NCBI RefSeq assembly: GCF_900112755.1
Contig: NZ_FOMW01000003.1
Coordinates: forward strand, 276,928 to 340,927
Length of the DNA: 64,000 nt
DNA from: Sulfitobacter brevis
Lineage (GTDB): Bacteria; Pseudomonadota; Alphaproteobacteria; Rhodobacterales; Rhodobacteraceae
Direction of reading: 5' to 3'
Shown here: one piece after another, positions 1 to 10,675 of the stretch
How the letters are laid out: each line of letters starts with the position of its first letter
Position numbering within the stretch: the stretch's first letter is position 1
Translations under genes and position numbers: made by a program
Notes under the pieces: generated by a model
Told to the model about the DNA's origin: nothing
Databases searched by the model: none
The model's input: only the letters and a program-made list of their open reading frames with translations

Positions 1-2031
<2,031 letters not shown>

Positions 2032-2144
2032 GCACCGCTTGGCGGCAGATTTTAGGAGCGGCGCGACTGCATGTCAGCGGCGCCGGTTCTTGCCATTTGC
2101 GTCTTTGGCGGCAAAGACTGCCTTAGCCCCTGCGAGGACATCCC

Positions 2145-3086
2145 ATGCCGATCTGCGTTTTTGATATTTTTCCTGACGGCACGACGACGGTGCCGACCGA
2201 TACAGCGCTGACGGGTCCGGGCACCTACCGCTGGTGGCACTTCGATCTCACCGACCCGGAATTTCCGGCTTGGGTGCATGAACGGCTGCCGGCCATCCCC
2301 GCCGGATCGCTGTTGCAGAACGAAACCCGCCCGCGCTGTGACCGTTATGAAGACGGGCTGATGTTGAACCTGCGCGGCATCAACCTCAACGATGGCGCCG
2401 ACGCGGACGAGATGATCTCGGCGCGGATGTGGGTGGACGGTAAGGTGGTAATCACCGTGCGCCGCCGCCGGATTTTTGCCATCGACGCGATTCGCCAACA
2501 AGCTGTCGCCGGGAATGCGCCGCACACGCCAGCGGCGTTTCTTGAGGCGCTGATCAGCAGGCTGACCGACCGCGTGCAGGAGCAGGTCGCCAAGATCGAA
2601 GAACTGGCCGACTATTACGAAGATGATCTGGAGAATAAAGACACCCCGCCGCCGCGCGATTTGCCGGATACGCGGCGCAGCGTTATCCGTCTCAAACGCT
2701 ATATGGAGCCGCAGCGCGTGGCGCTGGCACGGTTGGCAGCATTCGATATTCCGCTGATTCCGACCGAGAGCCAGTTTCGGCTGCGCGAACTTGCCAACAC
2801 TACCACCATCGCGGTCGAAGAACTTGATGCCCTGCGCGACCAGCTTGTTTCGATCCAGGATGAGCATGACGCAAATATCGCCCACCGACAGGCGCGCCAC
2901 GGCTATGTGCTATCGATTGTCGCCGCGATCTTTTTACCGCTCGGCTTTTTGACAGGTCTGTTCGGAGTTAATATCGGCGGCATGCCGGGGCTCGATCATC
3001 CTTACGCTTTTGTCTACCTTTGTCTTTCGATGTTGGGGCTTGCGGTGTTCATGTTTGTCTTGCTGCGCTGGATGCGCTGGCTCTGA
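2145..3086 (+). CDS. zntB: CorA-superfamily zinc/proton transporter, ZntB type
   Basis: A 313-residue inner-membrane metal transporter. It has the CorA layout: a large acidic and helical cytoplasmic N-terminal domain, a long helix with a coiled-coil look, and two closely spaced C-terminal membrane segments (roughly 253-273 and 286-309). The pore signature reads GVN at residues 274-276, followed by IGGMPG. GVN with this tail is typical of ZntB rather than of the magnesium transporter CorA (GMN). ZntB proteins form homopentamers that move zinc. The ATG is preceded by GAGGA at a good distance. The gene stands alone on its strand, with a perfect hairpin just after its stop. Confidence 0.85.
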   Translation: MPICVFDIFPDGTTTVPTDTALTGPGTYRWWHFDLTDPEFPAWVHERLPAIPAGSLLQNETRPRCDRYEDGLMLNLRGINLNDGADADEMISARMWVDGKVVITVRRRRIFAIDAIRQQAVAGNAPHTPAAFLEALISRLTDRVQEQVAKIEELADYYEDDLENKDTPPPRDLPDTRRSVIRLKRYMEPQRVALARLAAFDIPLIPTESQFRLRELANTTTIAVEELDALRDQLVSIQDEHDANIAHRQARHGYVLSIVAAIFLPLGFLTGLFGVNIGGMPGLDHPYAFVYLCLSMLGLAVFMFVLLRWMRWL

Positions 3087-3092
3087 AACGCA

Positions 3093-3123
3093 CATGGAAA
3101 CACAGCGTTCTGCTGTTTCCATG
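3093..3123 (+). terminator. Hairpin downstream of zntB
   Basis: A 10-base inverted repeat (CATGGAAACA and TGTTTCCATG) separated by 11 bases starts six bases after the zntB stop. There is no uridine run after it, so intrinsic termination is possible but unproven. Confidence 0.4.
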
Positions 3124-3233
3124 CCCTTAACGATCCCTGCAAATACCTTGCTACTGTCCCATGGCTGCCCCCTTCCTGCCTGAATTGGCCGTCATCACTG
3201 ATCCTTGAAACAAGTATCGTGAAGGGAACGGGC

Positions 3234-4139
3234 ATGGACCGCCTTACAGAAATGGAAGCATTCGCCACAGTGGTGGATCAAGGGGGGTTTACCGACGCCG
3301 CCAAAAAAATGGGCATCTCCAAATCGGCAGTGTCAAAGCACGTGTCGTCACTGGAAGCGCGCCTTGGGGCACGGTTGTTGAACCGCACCACCCGCCGCGT
3401 CAGCCCGACGGAAATCGGCCTTGCCTATTATGACCGCGCCCGCCGTGTGTTGAACGACGCAGGCGAAGCCGACGCTTTGGTGACCTCGATGCAATCCGCG
3501 CCTTCGGGCCTGTTGCGCATCTCTGTCGCGACGGACTTTGGCGTTAATCATTTGTCGCCAGCACTGTCGGAATTCCTCAATGACTTCCCTGACATCACCG
3601 TGAACATGGTGCTCAACAACCGCTATGTTGAGCTGATTTCGGAAGGCTATGATATGGCGGTTCGGATCGGGGAGCTGGAAGACAGCACCCTGCGGGCCCG
3701 CAAGTTGACCGAAACCACCAAACGGATGATCGCCAGCCCGAAGTATTTCGAGCAATATGGCCGCCCCGAAAAGATCGACGATCTGAACGATCACAAGCTG
3801 CTGCATTATTCCAACCAGTCCTCGGGCAACGTCTGGAAGCTGACTGCCCCTTCGGGTGAGAAACGTCAGGTGCGCACCGCGGGCTGGCTCTCGGTCAACG
3901 ACGGACAAAGCTTGCTGAACGCTGCGATCTCGGGCCTCGGCATCGCCTATCTGCCGAGCTTTCTCTACGCTGATGCGCTGGAGAAGGGTTTGGTCGAGGA
4001 CGCGATCCCCGATCTGCCTGTTGAAACCCAAGGCATCTATGCCGTCTATCCTCCGGGCCGGTTTACCCAGCCCAAGGTCCGCGCTTTCATCGACTTTCTG
4101 GTCCACGCCTTTGCGGAAAAAGGCCCGAACGTCTGGTAA
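3234..4139 (+). CDS. LysR-family transcriptional regulator
   Basis: A 301-residue LysR-type regulator. The winged helix-turn-helix is at residues 5-60 (motif AAKKMGISKSAVSKHVSSLE), and a periplasmic-binding-like effector domain spans about 90-295. It resembles the large LysR subgroup that often acts on quinone reductases, peroxidases or efflux genes, but the effector and target cannot be read from sequence. A GTG lies 15 bases upstream in frame (3219). I chose the ATG because GAAGGG sits at a fitting distance before it and the usual family N-terminus (MDRLTEMEAF) starts there. No divergent partner gene is present; zntB upstream is on the same strand. Confidence 0.9.
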   Translation: MDRLTEMEAFATVVDQGGFTDAAKKMGISKSAVSKHVSSLEARLGARLLNRTTRRVSPTEIGLAYYDRARRVLNDAGEADALVTSMQSAPSGLLRISVATDFGVNHLSPALSEFLNDFPDITVNMVLNNRYVELISEGYDMAVRIGELEDSTLRARKLTETTKRMIASPKYFEQYGRPEKIDDLNDHKLLHYSNQSSGNVWKLTAPSGEKRQVRTAGWLSVNDGQSLLNAAISGLGIAYLPSFLYADALEKGLVEDAIPDLPVETQGIYAVYPPGRFTQPKVRAFIDFLVHAFAEKGPNVW

Positions 4140-4167
4140 TCCACACCACCTCCCCTCGGTGACCTCC

Positions 4168-4206
4168 GCCCTCCGGTGCTTTCAAAAGCATTCGGGGGGC
4201 TTTTTT
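4168..4206 (+). terminator. Rho-independent terminator after the LysR gene
   Basis: An imperfect GC-rich stem (GCCCTCCGGTGC pairing with GCATTCGGGGGGC) around a CAAAA-type loop is followed directly by six thymines. It is placed 28 bases after the stop of the LysR gene. Confidence 0.75.
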
Positions 4207-4331
4207 GCTTTCTGGACGTGCCATCGCGCGCGCGCCCCGCCTGCAACGGGTTTGACGTCAGGGGAGAAGCCTGTATTCCGGTACGACGATAGCAACAGCG
4301 CGCCACTCTCTGCCGGACGGGACAGCTTTTC

Positions 4332-5036
4332 ATGGAAGATATCTGGGCCGGATTATCGGCCGCATTCCAGCTGATCGGCACCGGCGATCCCGATCTGATC
4401 GAGATTACGCTGCGCTCGATCCAAGTCAGCTTTTCGGCATTAGTGATTGCCTGCCTGATTGCACTGCCTTTGGGCACGTGGCTTGCGGTGCGCCGTTTCA
4501 GGTTTCGCCGTGCCACGATTGCCGTGCTGAATGCGATGATGGGGCTGCCACCGGTGGTGGTCGGGCTGATCGTCTATTTGCTGTTGTCACGCTCCGGCCC
4601 GTTTGGGGTTTTGGGGCTGTTGTTCACGCCTACGGCGATGATCATCGCGCAGGTCATTATCATCACGCCCCTCATTGCCTCGATCACCCATCAGGCGATG
4701 CGCGAACTTTGGGCCGAGTATCATGATCTGCTGATCTCGCTAAACACCAGCAAGGGCCAGCGCATTGCTACGCTAATCCGCGACGGGCGGCGCAACCTGC
4801 TGACAGCGGCACTGGCCGGATTTGGTCGCGCCATCGGTGAAGTCGGCGCGATTATGATCGTCGGTGGCAATATCGACCACGCCACCCGCGTGCTGACCAC
4901 GGCGATTGCACTGGAAACCGGCAAAGGAGACTTTGCGCTCGCCCTCGGGCTTGGGTTTGTGCTGATCAGTTTGGCGCTGTTGGTCAATCTTGCAATCCAT
5001 ACCCTGTCGCGCACAGAAAGAGATGGCAGATGGTAA
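4332..5036 (+). CDS. tupB: Tungstate-type ABC transporter permease (TupB-like)
   Basis: A 234-residue inner-membrane permease of the binding-protein-dependent family with about five or six hydrophobic segments. It carries the EAA-type cytoplasmic loop in the form GFGRAIGEVGAIMIVGG, characteristic of the tungstate/molybdate TupB/ModB group. Together with the ATPase encoded next it would import an oxyanion, most likely tungstate. The final seven bases overlap the start of the ATPase gene, so the two are translationally coupled. No substrate-binding protein (TupA) is encoded next to it in this window. The assignment to tungstate rather than molybdate or another anion is by family resemblance. 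Confidence 0.8.
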   Translation: MEDIWAGLSAAFQLIGTGDPDLIEITLRSIQVSFSALVIACLIALPLGTWLAVRRFRFRRATIAVLNAMMGLPPVVVGLIVYLLLSRSGPFGVLGLLFTPTAMIIAQVIIITPLIASITHQAMRELWAEYHDLLISLNTSKGQRIATLIRDGRRNLLTAALAGFGRAIGEVGAIMIVGGNIDHATRVLTTAIALETGKGDFALALGLGFVLISLALLVNLAIHTLSRTERDGRW

Positions 5037-5746
5037 GCCAAGTGAAGATCCCGACGCTCACCGATGCTGTGGTGCGCAAGCGCGGCAAAACCATTATCGG
5101 GCCGGTTGATCTGGCGTTGCCAAGAGACGGTTTTACGATTCTGCTGGGGCCGAACGGGTCTGGCAAGACAACGCTGCTGCGGCTCTTGCACGGGGTTGAG
5201 CGGCTGTCGGCGGGGCAGTTGACTTGGGCCACATCCGAAGCCCTCGCCCGTGCCCGTCAGGCTTATGTCTTTCAAAGCCCGACAATCCTGCGCCGCACCG
5301 TGGCGCAAAACCTCGCTTACCCGCTGCAACTTGTAAAAACGCCAAAAGCCGAGATTGCCGCACAGGTCGCCGACTGGGCAGCACGGATCGGGCTGGATGG
5401 CGCACTGGAGCGCTACGCCCCGCGACTGTCGGGCGGCGAGAAGCAAAAGCTGGCACTGGCCCGTGCGTTGATCCGCAAACCCGAAGTGTTATTCCTCGAC
5501 GAGCCTTCCGCCAATCTGGATGGTCGTGCGACCCGCGAGATCGAAGCGCTTTTGATCGCCACGCACCAGCAAGGGACGCGGATCGTTATGGCGACCCACG
5601 ACCTTGGGCAGGCGCGACGGTTGGCCAGTGATGTGTTGTTTATGTTGCGGGGCCGTATCCATGAGCGTGGGCAGGCGCCCGAGATTTTCAATGCGCCCGA
5701 AACGCCGCAACTGCGGGCCTTTCTGGACGGCGATATCGTCGAATAA
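5030..5746 (+). CDS. tupC: Tungstate-type ABC transporter ATP-binding protein (TupC-like)
   Basis: A 238-residue ABC ATPase. The Walker A is GPNGSGKTT near residue 40, the signature LSGGEKQKLALARAL near 131, and the Walker B VLFLDEPSANLD near 155. An H-loop (MATHDLGQARRL) follows. It powers the permease encoded just upstream, with which it overlaps by seven bases. It lacks the C-terminal molybdate-binding extension of ModC, which fits a TupC-like protein. Its stop lies eight bases from the stop of the convergent OmpA-domain gene. Confidence 0.82.
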   Translation: MVSQVKIPTLTDAVVRKRGKTIIGPVDLALPRDGFTILLGPNGSGKTTLLRLLHGVERLSAGQLTWATSEALARARQAYVFQSPTILRRTVAQNLAYPLQLVKTPKAEIAAQVADWAARIGLDGALERYAPRLSGGEKQKLALARALIRKPEVLFLDEPSANLDGRATREIEALLIATHQQGTRIVMATHDLGQARRLASDVLFMLRGRIHERGQAPEIFNAPETPQLRAFLDGDIVE

Positions 5747-5753
5747 GCGCGGC

Positions 5754-6686
5754 CTACTCGTCGGAGAGCACCACAACCTCGACCCGCCGGTTGGCCTCGC
5801 GGCCTGCGGCGTTCAGGTTGGACGCAACAGGCGCAAGATAGCCCATGCCCTCCGCCTCCATCCGCGCACCAGCAAGGTCATAGGTCTCGATCATGCGCTG
5901 GCGCACCAATTGGGCGCGCCTGCGCGATAACGCGATATTATTCTCCAGCGATCCGACCGTATCGGTATGCCCCACCAAGGCGATCCGCATCGTCGGGCGT
6001 TCTTTTAACAAGGCAGCCAGACGCTCCAACGAAGCGAACGGCCCCGTGCCAAGATCGGAGGTGCCGGTGTCAAAATCCAGATCGGCCAAGATCACGTGGC
6101 CGTCTTTCAGCAGCGTCCCGACCAAATCATCCTGCGCCACGCTCTGTGTTGTTGTCGGCACGTCCGCATCGGGCGAAACCGCAACCGAACCCGCCGCCAA
6201 ACGCCCCGCCTGAATTATCTGCACATAGGCCGAGTTGGCCGAGGTGCTGGCAAACAGGGTCACCACCTCTTGGGGCACATCACCCGTGCGGCGCAAGGCG
6301 GTGACGAAGTGATACTCGCGGATGTTCACATACATATTCGGACCCGGCAGGGTCTCGGTCGCAAAGCGGAAATCGAAGCCGCCGCACTGTTTGGACGCAC
6401 AGTCCAGCACGATCTCGAATCCCGCCTCAACAAGCTGCGCGCGCAGGGGCCGGATGACTTGAAGCGGTGTCAGCCCCGGCGATTGTAGGCGCCAAGCAGC
6501 GCGGTGCACATCGCCGTCAATCTCAACGCGTGCCACCTGCCCTTCGGCAAACACCCCGACCGGCGCGGCATAACGGTCGGGCGCGGTATTACGCTCGACC
6601 GTCTGGCGTGCGTTGGCGGGCAGCGAAAGCTCCAGCGCGGCCGCAGGGCCAGCACAGCACAATAGCAGAGCCAGCGCCCGTAGCAT
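5754..6686 (-). CDS. OmpA-family peptidoglycan-associated protein
   Basis: A 310-residue exported protein. An N-terminal signal peptide (MLRALALLLCCAGPAAA) precedes a region of no clear family. The C-terminal 110 residues form an OmpA domain with the peptidoglycan-binding signatures LVGHTDTVG and NRRVEVVVL. It would anchor to the cell wall from the periplasm or outer membrane. The ATG overlaps the preceding stop by one base (TGATG); a GTG one codon earlier is an alternative. It is the last gene of a four-gene minus-strand operon. Two cysteines around residue 121 (DCASKQCGG) may form a disulfide. Confidence 0.8.
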   Translation of the reverse strand: MLRALALLLCCAGPAAALELSLPANARQTVERNTAPDRYAAPVGVFAEGQVARVEIDGDVHRAAWRLQSPGLTPLQVIRPLRAQLVEAGFEIVLDCASKQCGGFDFRFATETLPGPNMYVNIREYHFVTALRRTGDVPQEVVTLFASTSANSAYVQIIQAGRLAAGSVAVSPDADVPTTTQSVAQDDLVGTLLKDGHVILADLDFDTGTSDLGTGPFASLERLAALLKERPTMRIALVGHTDTVGSLENNIALSRRRAQLVRQRMIETYDLAGARMEAEGMGYLAPVASNLNAAGREANRRVEVVVLSDE

Positions 6687-7255
6687 CACCGCGCCTGCGC
6701 GTGATATTCGACGTTGGGGCGCATGTCGCTGCCGCTGGCGACGCGATTGGTCATGTTAAAAAATGCCGCAACCGAGGCGATATCCCAGATGTCGCGGTCG
6801 CTAAAACCCGCGTCACGCAGCGCTTGCCGGTCAGCCTCTTCAACGCTGGCGCTTTGCTGGGTCAACTTGACCGCAAAGTCCAGCATGGCGCGTTGTTTGG
6901 CATCAATCTTGGCAACGCGGTAATTCATTACCAAAGCTTCACCCAAGGCCGGATCACCGCTGAGGTCGCGCACCGCAGCACCGTGGGCCACAAGGCAATA
7001 ATAGCATTTGTTCACCGCAGACACCGCGACCGCGATCATTTCGCGCTCAAGCTTCGACAGAGACGAATCGCCGAGCATCAGATCGTTGTACATCGCGGTG
7101 AAGGTATTCAGCTTTTCGACATCAAAGGCATAGGCGCGCAGCACATTCGGCACGATGCCGAGCTTGTCCATGCAGACGTCGAAATATTTTTGCGTTGCTT
7201 CGGGCAGCGGATCAACCATCGGCAGGTTCAAAGCGGTGGGCATATCAGTGGCCAT
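6686..7255 (-). CDS. Peroxidase-related (AhpD/CMD-like) protein
   Basis: A 189-residue protein of the carboxymuconolactone-decarboxylase/AhpD fold. The redox motif is CYYCLVAHG, i.e. the C-x2-C with following histidine of alkylhydroperoxidase AhpD-like proteins. The sequence resembles the 'uncharacterised peroxidase-related enzyme' subfamily. It probably reduces peroxides with a thiol partner, but the partner is unknown. The start is set at the ATG preceded by AAGGAGG at six bases; a TTG 15 bases further upstream lies within the overlap with the GNAT gene and lacks such a site. It is the third gene of the cinA-like operon. Confidence 0.78.
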   Translation of the reverse strand: MATDMPTALNLPMVDPLPEATQKYFDVCMDKLGIVPNVLRAYAFDVEKLNTFTAMYNDLMLGDSSLSKLEREMIAVAVSAVNKCYYCLVAHGAAVRDLSGDPALGEALVMNYRVAKIDAKQRAMLDFAVKLTQQSASVEEADRQALRDAGFSDRDIWDIASVAAFFNMTNRVASGSDMRPNVEYHAQAR

Positions 7256-7266
7256 TCGGGCCTCCT

Positions 7267-7986
7267 TCAATCAGGGGATTGACGGTAATGATAGCCCCCC
7301 ACTTCGGCAAAGCCCATAGACTGATAGAGCGCGTTTGCGCCGGTATTGGCCCTGACACAAAGCACCGAAATTTTGGCGGCACCCTGCGCCTGCCCCCAAA
7401 AAGCGGCGCGGCGCATCATCCATTCAGCTACGCCCTGACGGCGCTGGTGCGGCAGCACGACCACGCCGTGCACCATGCAGATATCAGCGTGCACCGCCGC
7501 AAAGGCAGCGCCAGCCGGTTTTTCATTCCAGCGCGACAGGATACCGGTTTTGCATTCAGTCCGCGCCATCACCGCGCGCCGCTCGGGGCCGATGCCATCG
7601 GTGGCCCAGATTTCATCCATGATCGCCAGCGGTTCCCAGATGTCAAAGGCGGTGACGCGCGGGATCGGCACATCGGTGAGCTGCGCGATCGGCAGGGTAT
7701 AGACCACGGTCGGGTCCTTGACCGTATAGCCGCGCCGCTCAAGCGCCGCGTCCAGTTCGGGGGTATCACCCCGCATCATGAAAAGCGGGCGTTGGCCTGC
7801 CTGCTGCATCGCAGTCTCGGCGGCAGTAATCTCGGCGTCACTTGGCGCACCGCTTGCCGTGGCCGCCGATACCCGCTGCCCGCCGCCCTTGCCATCGCGC
7901 AGGGTAAAGGGGCCGTGATCCCAGCGCCGTGCTGCGGGCCATGTCTGCTCCGAAGCTTCAAAATATCGCGCCATCGTTCCGGTCAT
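7267..7986 (-). CDS. GNAT-family N-acetyltransferase
   Basis: A 239-residue protein whose C-terminal half carries the GNAT acetyl-CoA-binding motif (VVLPHQRRQGVAEWMMRRA) and the typical last strand and helix (ALYQSMGFAEVGGYHYR). The N-terminal half is a divergent repeat of the same fold. The acetyl acceptor cannot be predicted. Its ATG overlaps the stop of the CinA-like gene as ATGA, so it is part of the same operon. Confidence 0.78.
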   Translation of the reverse strand: MTGTMARYFEASEQTWPAARRWDHGPFTLRDGKGGGQRVSAATASGAPSDAEITAAETAMQQAGQRPLFMMRGDTPELDAALERRGYTVKDPTVVYTLPIAQLTDVPIPRVTAFDIWEPLAIMDEIWATDGIGPERRAVMARTECKTGILSRWNEKPAGAAFAAVHADICMVHGVVVLPHQRRQGVAEWMMRRAAFWGQAQGAAKISVLCVRANTGANALYQSMGFAEVGGYHYRQSPD

Positions 7987-8702
7987 TCGAAAGTCGCTTT
8001 CAGCTTGGCCAAGGCGGCGTCAATCTGGGCCTCGTTATTGCCGCGGATCACGATATGCGCACCATAGCGCCCGTCTTTCTGGAACGGGTAGGAGCCCATC
8101 GACAGCATCGCATATTCCTCGGCCAGCGCCCCCAAGGGTCCGGCGATATCACCCTCACCGCGCTCGATCCGCAAGGTCTTGCTGATCAGCGCCTTGCCCC
8201 CTGTCAGGCTCGGCAGGACACTTTCGACCATGGCTTGAAACACCGACGGCACGCCCGCCATGACATGCACGTTTTCCACCTTGAACCCCGGCGCGGCTGA
8301 GACCGGATTCTCGATCAATGTGGCACCTTGCGGAATACGCGCCATGCGCAGGCGGGCGGTGTTCAGCTCGGTCTTGGATCTCTCGTAATGCTCGGCGAGA
8401 ATCGCACGGGCGTCGTCGCGCACGTCAATCGTGCGGTCGAAGGCGGCGGCGATGCAGTCGGCGGTGATATCATCATGGGTCGGGCCGATGCCGCCGCTGG
8501 TAAAAACGTACTTATAGGCTCGCGACAGCGCCTGCACTGCGCCGATGATCGCGCCATGCTGGTCGGAGACCACCCGCACCTCCATGAGGTCCACCCCGAC
8601 CTCGCCCAAGCGGCCTGCAAGGTAGTGCATATTGGAATCGCGCGTGCGCCCCGACAGGATTTCATCGCCGATGACCAGCATCGCGGCAGTGGGGTTTGGC
8701 AT
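7983..8702 (-). CDS. CinA-like molybdopterin-binding-domain protein
   Basis: A 239-residue protein made up of the MoaB/MogA-like (molybdopterin-binding) domain of CinA. Visible family motifs are IGDEILSGRTRDSN at the N-terminus and FTSGGIGPTHDD in the centre. The C-terminal nicotinamide-nucleotide amidase domain of full-length CinA is absent, as in the many short versions found in alphaproteobacteria. CinA-type domains hydrolyse ADP-ribose-like nucleotides in characterised cases; a role here is inferred. It is the first gene of the operon and lies back to back with sfsA, whose start is 48 bases away. Confidence 0.8.
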   Translation of the reverse strand: MPNPTAAMLVIGDEILSGRTRDSNMHYLAGRLGEVGVDLMEVRVVSDQHGAIIGAVQALSRAYKYVFTSGGIGPTHDDITADCIAAAFDRTIDVRDDARAILAEHYERSKTELNTARLRMARIPQGATLIENPVSAAPGFKVENVHVMAGVPSVFQAMVESVLPSLTGGKALISKTLRIERGEGDIAGPLGALAEEYAMLSMGSYPFQKDGRYGAHIVIRGNNEAQIDAALAKLKATFE

Positions 8703-8749
8703 GGGCTATGTCCTTGAGAGTGGCTCTGCTCCGGTATAGGCCGTGGCCC

Positions 8750-9460
8750 ATGCGCTTTCAAACCGAACTTGTCCCCGCACGCCTTATCCGCCGCTATAAA
8801 CGGTTTCTGGCCGACTGTACGCTGGAAGCGAGCGGCGAGGCAGTGACCGCGCATTGCGCCAATCCGGGATCGATGGCAGGACTGGCCGAAGTCGGTAGCC
8901 GCATCTGGCTGGAGCCCAACGACGATCCGAAAAAAAAGCTGAAGTTTGGCTGGCGGTTGGTGGATCACGAGAACGGCCATTACACCGGCGTTGATACCTC
9001 GGCAGCTAACCGGATCGTGCGCGAAGCGCTGGAGGCGGGCCTGATCGCGCCACTCGCCCAGTATGGCACCTGTCGCGCCGAGGTGAAGTACGGTGAAAAT
9101 TCGCGGGTCGATTTTCTGCTCTCAGAAACGGGGCAGCCCGATGCCTATGTCGAGGTGAAATCGGTCACCCTGTCGCGGCAGGCCAGTCTGGCGGAATTTC
9201 CTGATTCTGTCACGGCACGGGGTGCCAAACATCTTGGGGAGTTGACCCGCATGGTGGCACAAGGCCACCGCGCGGTTTTGCTCTATCTCGTGCAGCGCAC
9301 CGATTGTGCGCAAGTCACGGTGGCCGCCGATATCGACCCTGCCTATGCCCGCGCGTTAAGCGAAGCCCGTGCCGCAGGGGTGGAGATCCTTGCTATGTCA
9401 ACGCAAATCGGCCCGAAGGGGATCACTTGCGCCGCGCCGCTTGAGGTTTTGCAGGGCTGA
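8750..9460 (+). CDS. sfsA: Sugar fermentation stimulation protein SfsA
   Basis: A 236-residue SfsA protein: an N-terminal OB-like fold followed by a nuclease-like PD-(D/E)xK core. Visible signatures are the TAHCANPGSM-type segment, RVDFLL and YVEVKSVTL. It binds DNA non-specifically and its biological role remains poorly defined even in E. coli. The start is taken at the ATG beginning MRFQTELVPARL, where the family alignment begins; the open frame continues 54 bases upstream into the promoter of the divergent CinA-like gene. In this family of bacteria sfsA is commonly followed by map, as here. Confidence 0.92.
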   Translation: MRFQTELVPARLIRRYKRFLADCTLEASGEAVTAHCANPGSMAGLAEVGSRIWLEPNDDPKKKLKFGWRLVDHENGHYTGVDTSAANRIVREALEAGLIAPLAQYGTCRAEVKYGENSRVDFLLSETGQPDAYVEVKSVTLSRQASLAEFPDSVTARGAKHLGELTRMVAQGHRAVLLYLVQRTDCAQVTVAADIDPAYARALSEARAAGVEILAMSTQIGPKGITCAAPLEVLQG

Positions 9461-9646
9461 GTTTTAGGCCTTGGTTTGATCGCAGATAGCGGTGCAAATG
9501 CGCGAAACTGCCTTCAAAGGCCCCTCCGGCGGTATCGCAGGCAGGGTTTGCATGCTAAAGGCGCGGGGAAAACCGGGTGAAAACATTGGTTTTAGGGTCC
9601 GCACACCTTAGATTATGCGGCAAGCTGGCGAAACAGACGGGGCGAT

Positions 9647-10471
9647 TTGTTGAAAAAGAATTTACACGGTCGGGTGACCAAAGACGGAATCCGCATCTAT
9701 GAGACCGGCGATTTTGCCGGCATGCACGCCGCTGGCCGGTTGGCAGCCCAAATCCTTGACGATATCGGCACGCATGTTTTTGTCGGGCAAACCACGCAGG
9801 AGCTTGACCGGCGGATCGAGCAGCAGGTGAACGATGCTGGCGCGAAATCCGCGACGATCGGCTACAAGGGCTACCAGCATGCCAGCTGTATCTCGGTGAA
9901 CCATGTAGTGTGTCACGGCATTCCCGGTGAGAAAAAGCTCAAAGACGGGGATATTTTGAATATCGACGTGACCGTCATTGTGGATGGCTGGTTTGGCGAT
10001 ACCTCGCGGATGTATGTCGCGGGTAAGCTGCCGCGCAAGGCCGAACGGCTGATCGACGTGACCCACGACGCGTTGATGCGCGGGATTGCCGCGGTAAAAC
10101 CGGGCAATACCTTCGGCGATATCGGCCATGCCATCCAGACCTTCGTCGAAGGGCACCGCATGAGCGTTGTGACCGATTTTTGCGGTCACGGGTTGGGGCA
10201 GGTTTTTCACGCGCCACCGAATGTGCTGCATTATGGCCGCCCGGGCACCGGAGCCGTGCTTGAACCGGGAATGTTTTTCACCATCGAGCCGATGGTCAAT
10301 CTGGGCCGCGCCGAGACGAAAACCCTTGCGGACGACTGGACGGCTGTGACCCGCGACAAGAGCCTTTCTGCGCAATTCGAGCATTCGGTCGGTGTAACCG
10401 AGAACGGGGTCGAAATTTTCACGCTGTCGCCCGGGGATGTCTTTCACACAACGGCGGGTGCGGCGGAGTAA
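9647..10471 (+). CDS. map: Methionine aminopeptidase, type I
   Basis: A 274-residue type I methionine aminopeptidase that removes initiator methionine from nascent proteins. The pita-bread metallopeptidase core is complete, with metal ligands in DVTVIVDGWFGDTSR, the HGLG segment and the closing TIEPM and EHSVGVTE motifs. No in-frame ATG fits the family N-terminus, so translation probably starts at TTG (9647 or the adjacent 9650). The 186 bases before it hold no other gene. A strong terminator follows 57 bases after the stop. Confidence 0.93.
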   Translation: MLKKNLHGRVTKDGIRIYETGDFAGMHAAGRLAAQILDDIGTHVFVGQTTQELDRRIEQQVNDAGAKSATIGYKGYQHASCISVNHVVCHGIPGEKKLKDGDILNIDVTVIVDGWFGDTSRMYVAGKLPRKAERLIDVTHDALMRGIAAVKPGNTFGDIGHAIQTFVEGHRMSVVTDFCGHGLGQVFHAPPNVLHYGRPGTGAVLEPGMFFTIEPMVNLGRAETKTLADDWTAVTRDKSLSAQFEHSVGVTENGVEIFTLSPGDVFHTTAGAAE

Positions 10472-10527
10472 TCTTTAGCGCTTGGCGCGGGTGTTCTGCG
10501 CCAATTTTACGCAGATCTTAGGATGTT

Positions 10528-10573
10528 AATCCGGTACCGGGGGAGTTCCTCCTCCGGCGCCACCCGGATTTTT
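10528..10573 (+). terminator. Rho-independent terminator after map
   Basis: An AATCCGG arm pairs with CCGGATT, enclosing a second pairing of GGGGGAG with CTCCTCC, and is followed by five thymines. It separates map from the aminotransferase gene. Confidence 0.75.
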
Positions 10574-10675
10574 CTAATCAAAAAGAGAAGGCATTTTTTG
10601 ATTGAAGGTTTAGGTAAGGACGATTGCCCTAATTGAGGAATCGTGGTTCTGTTTTCTCCGGAGCAGGAGAGAATT

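Noticed and set aside
4207..4331. Molybdenum-cofactor or tungsten-cofactor riboswitch upstream of tupBC
   Set aside because: The region is short and I could not build the conserved Moco fold from it.
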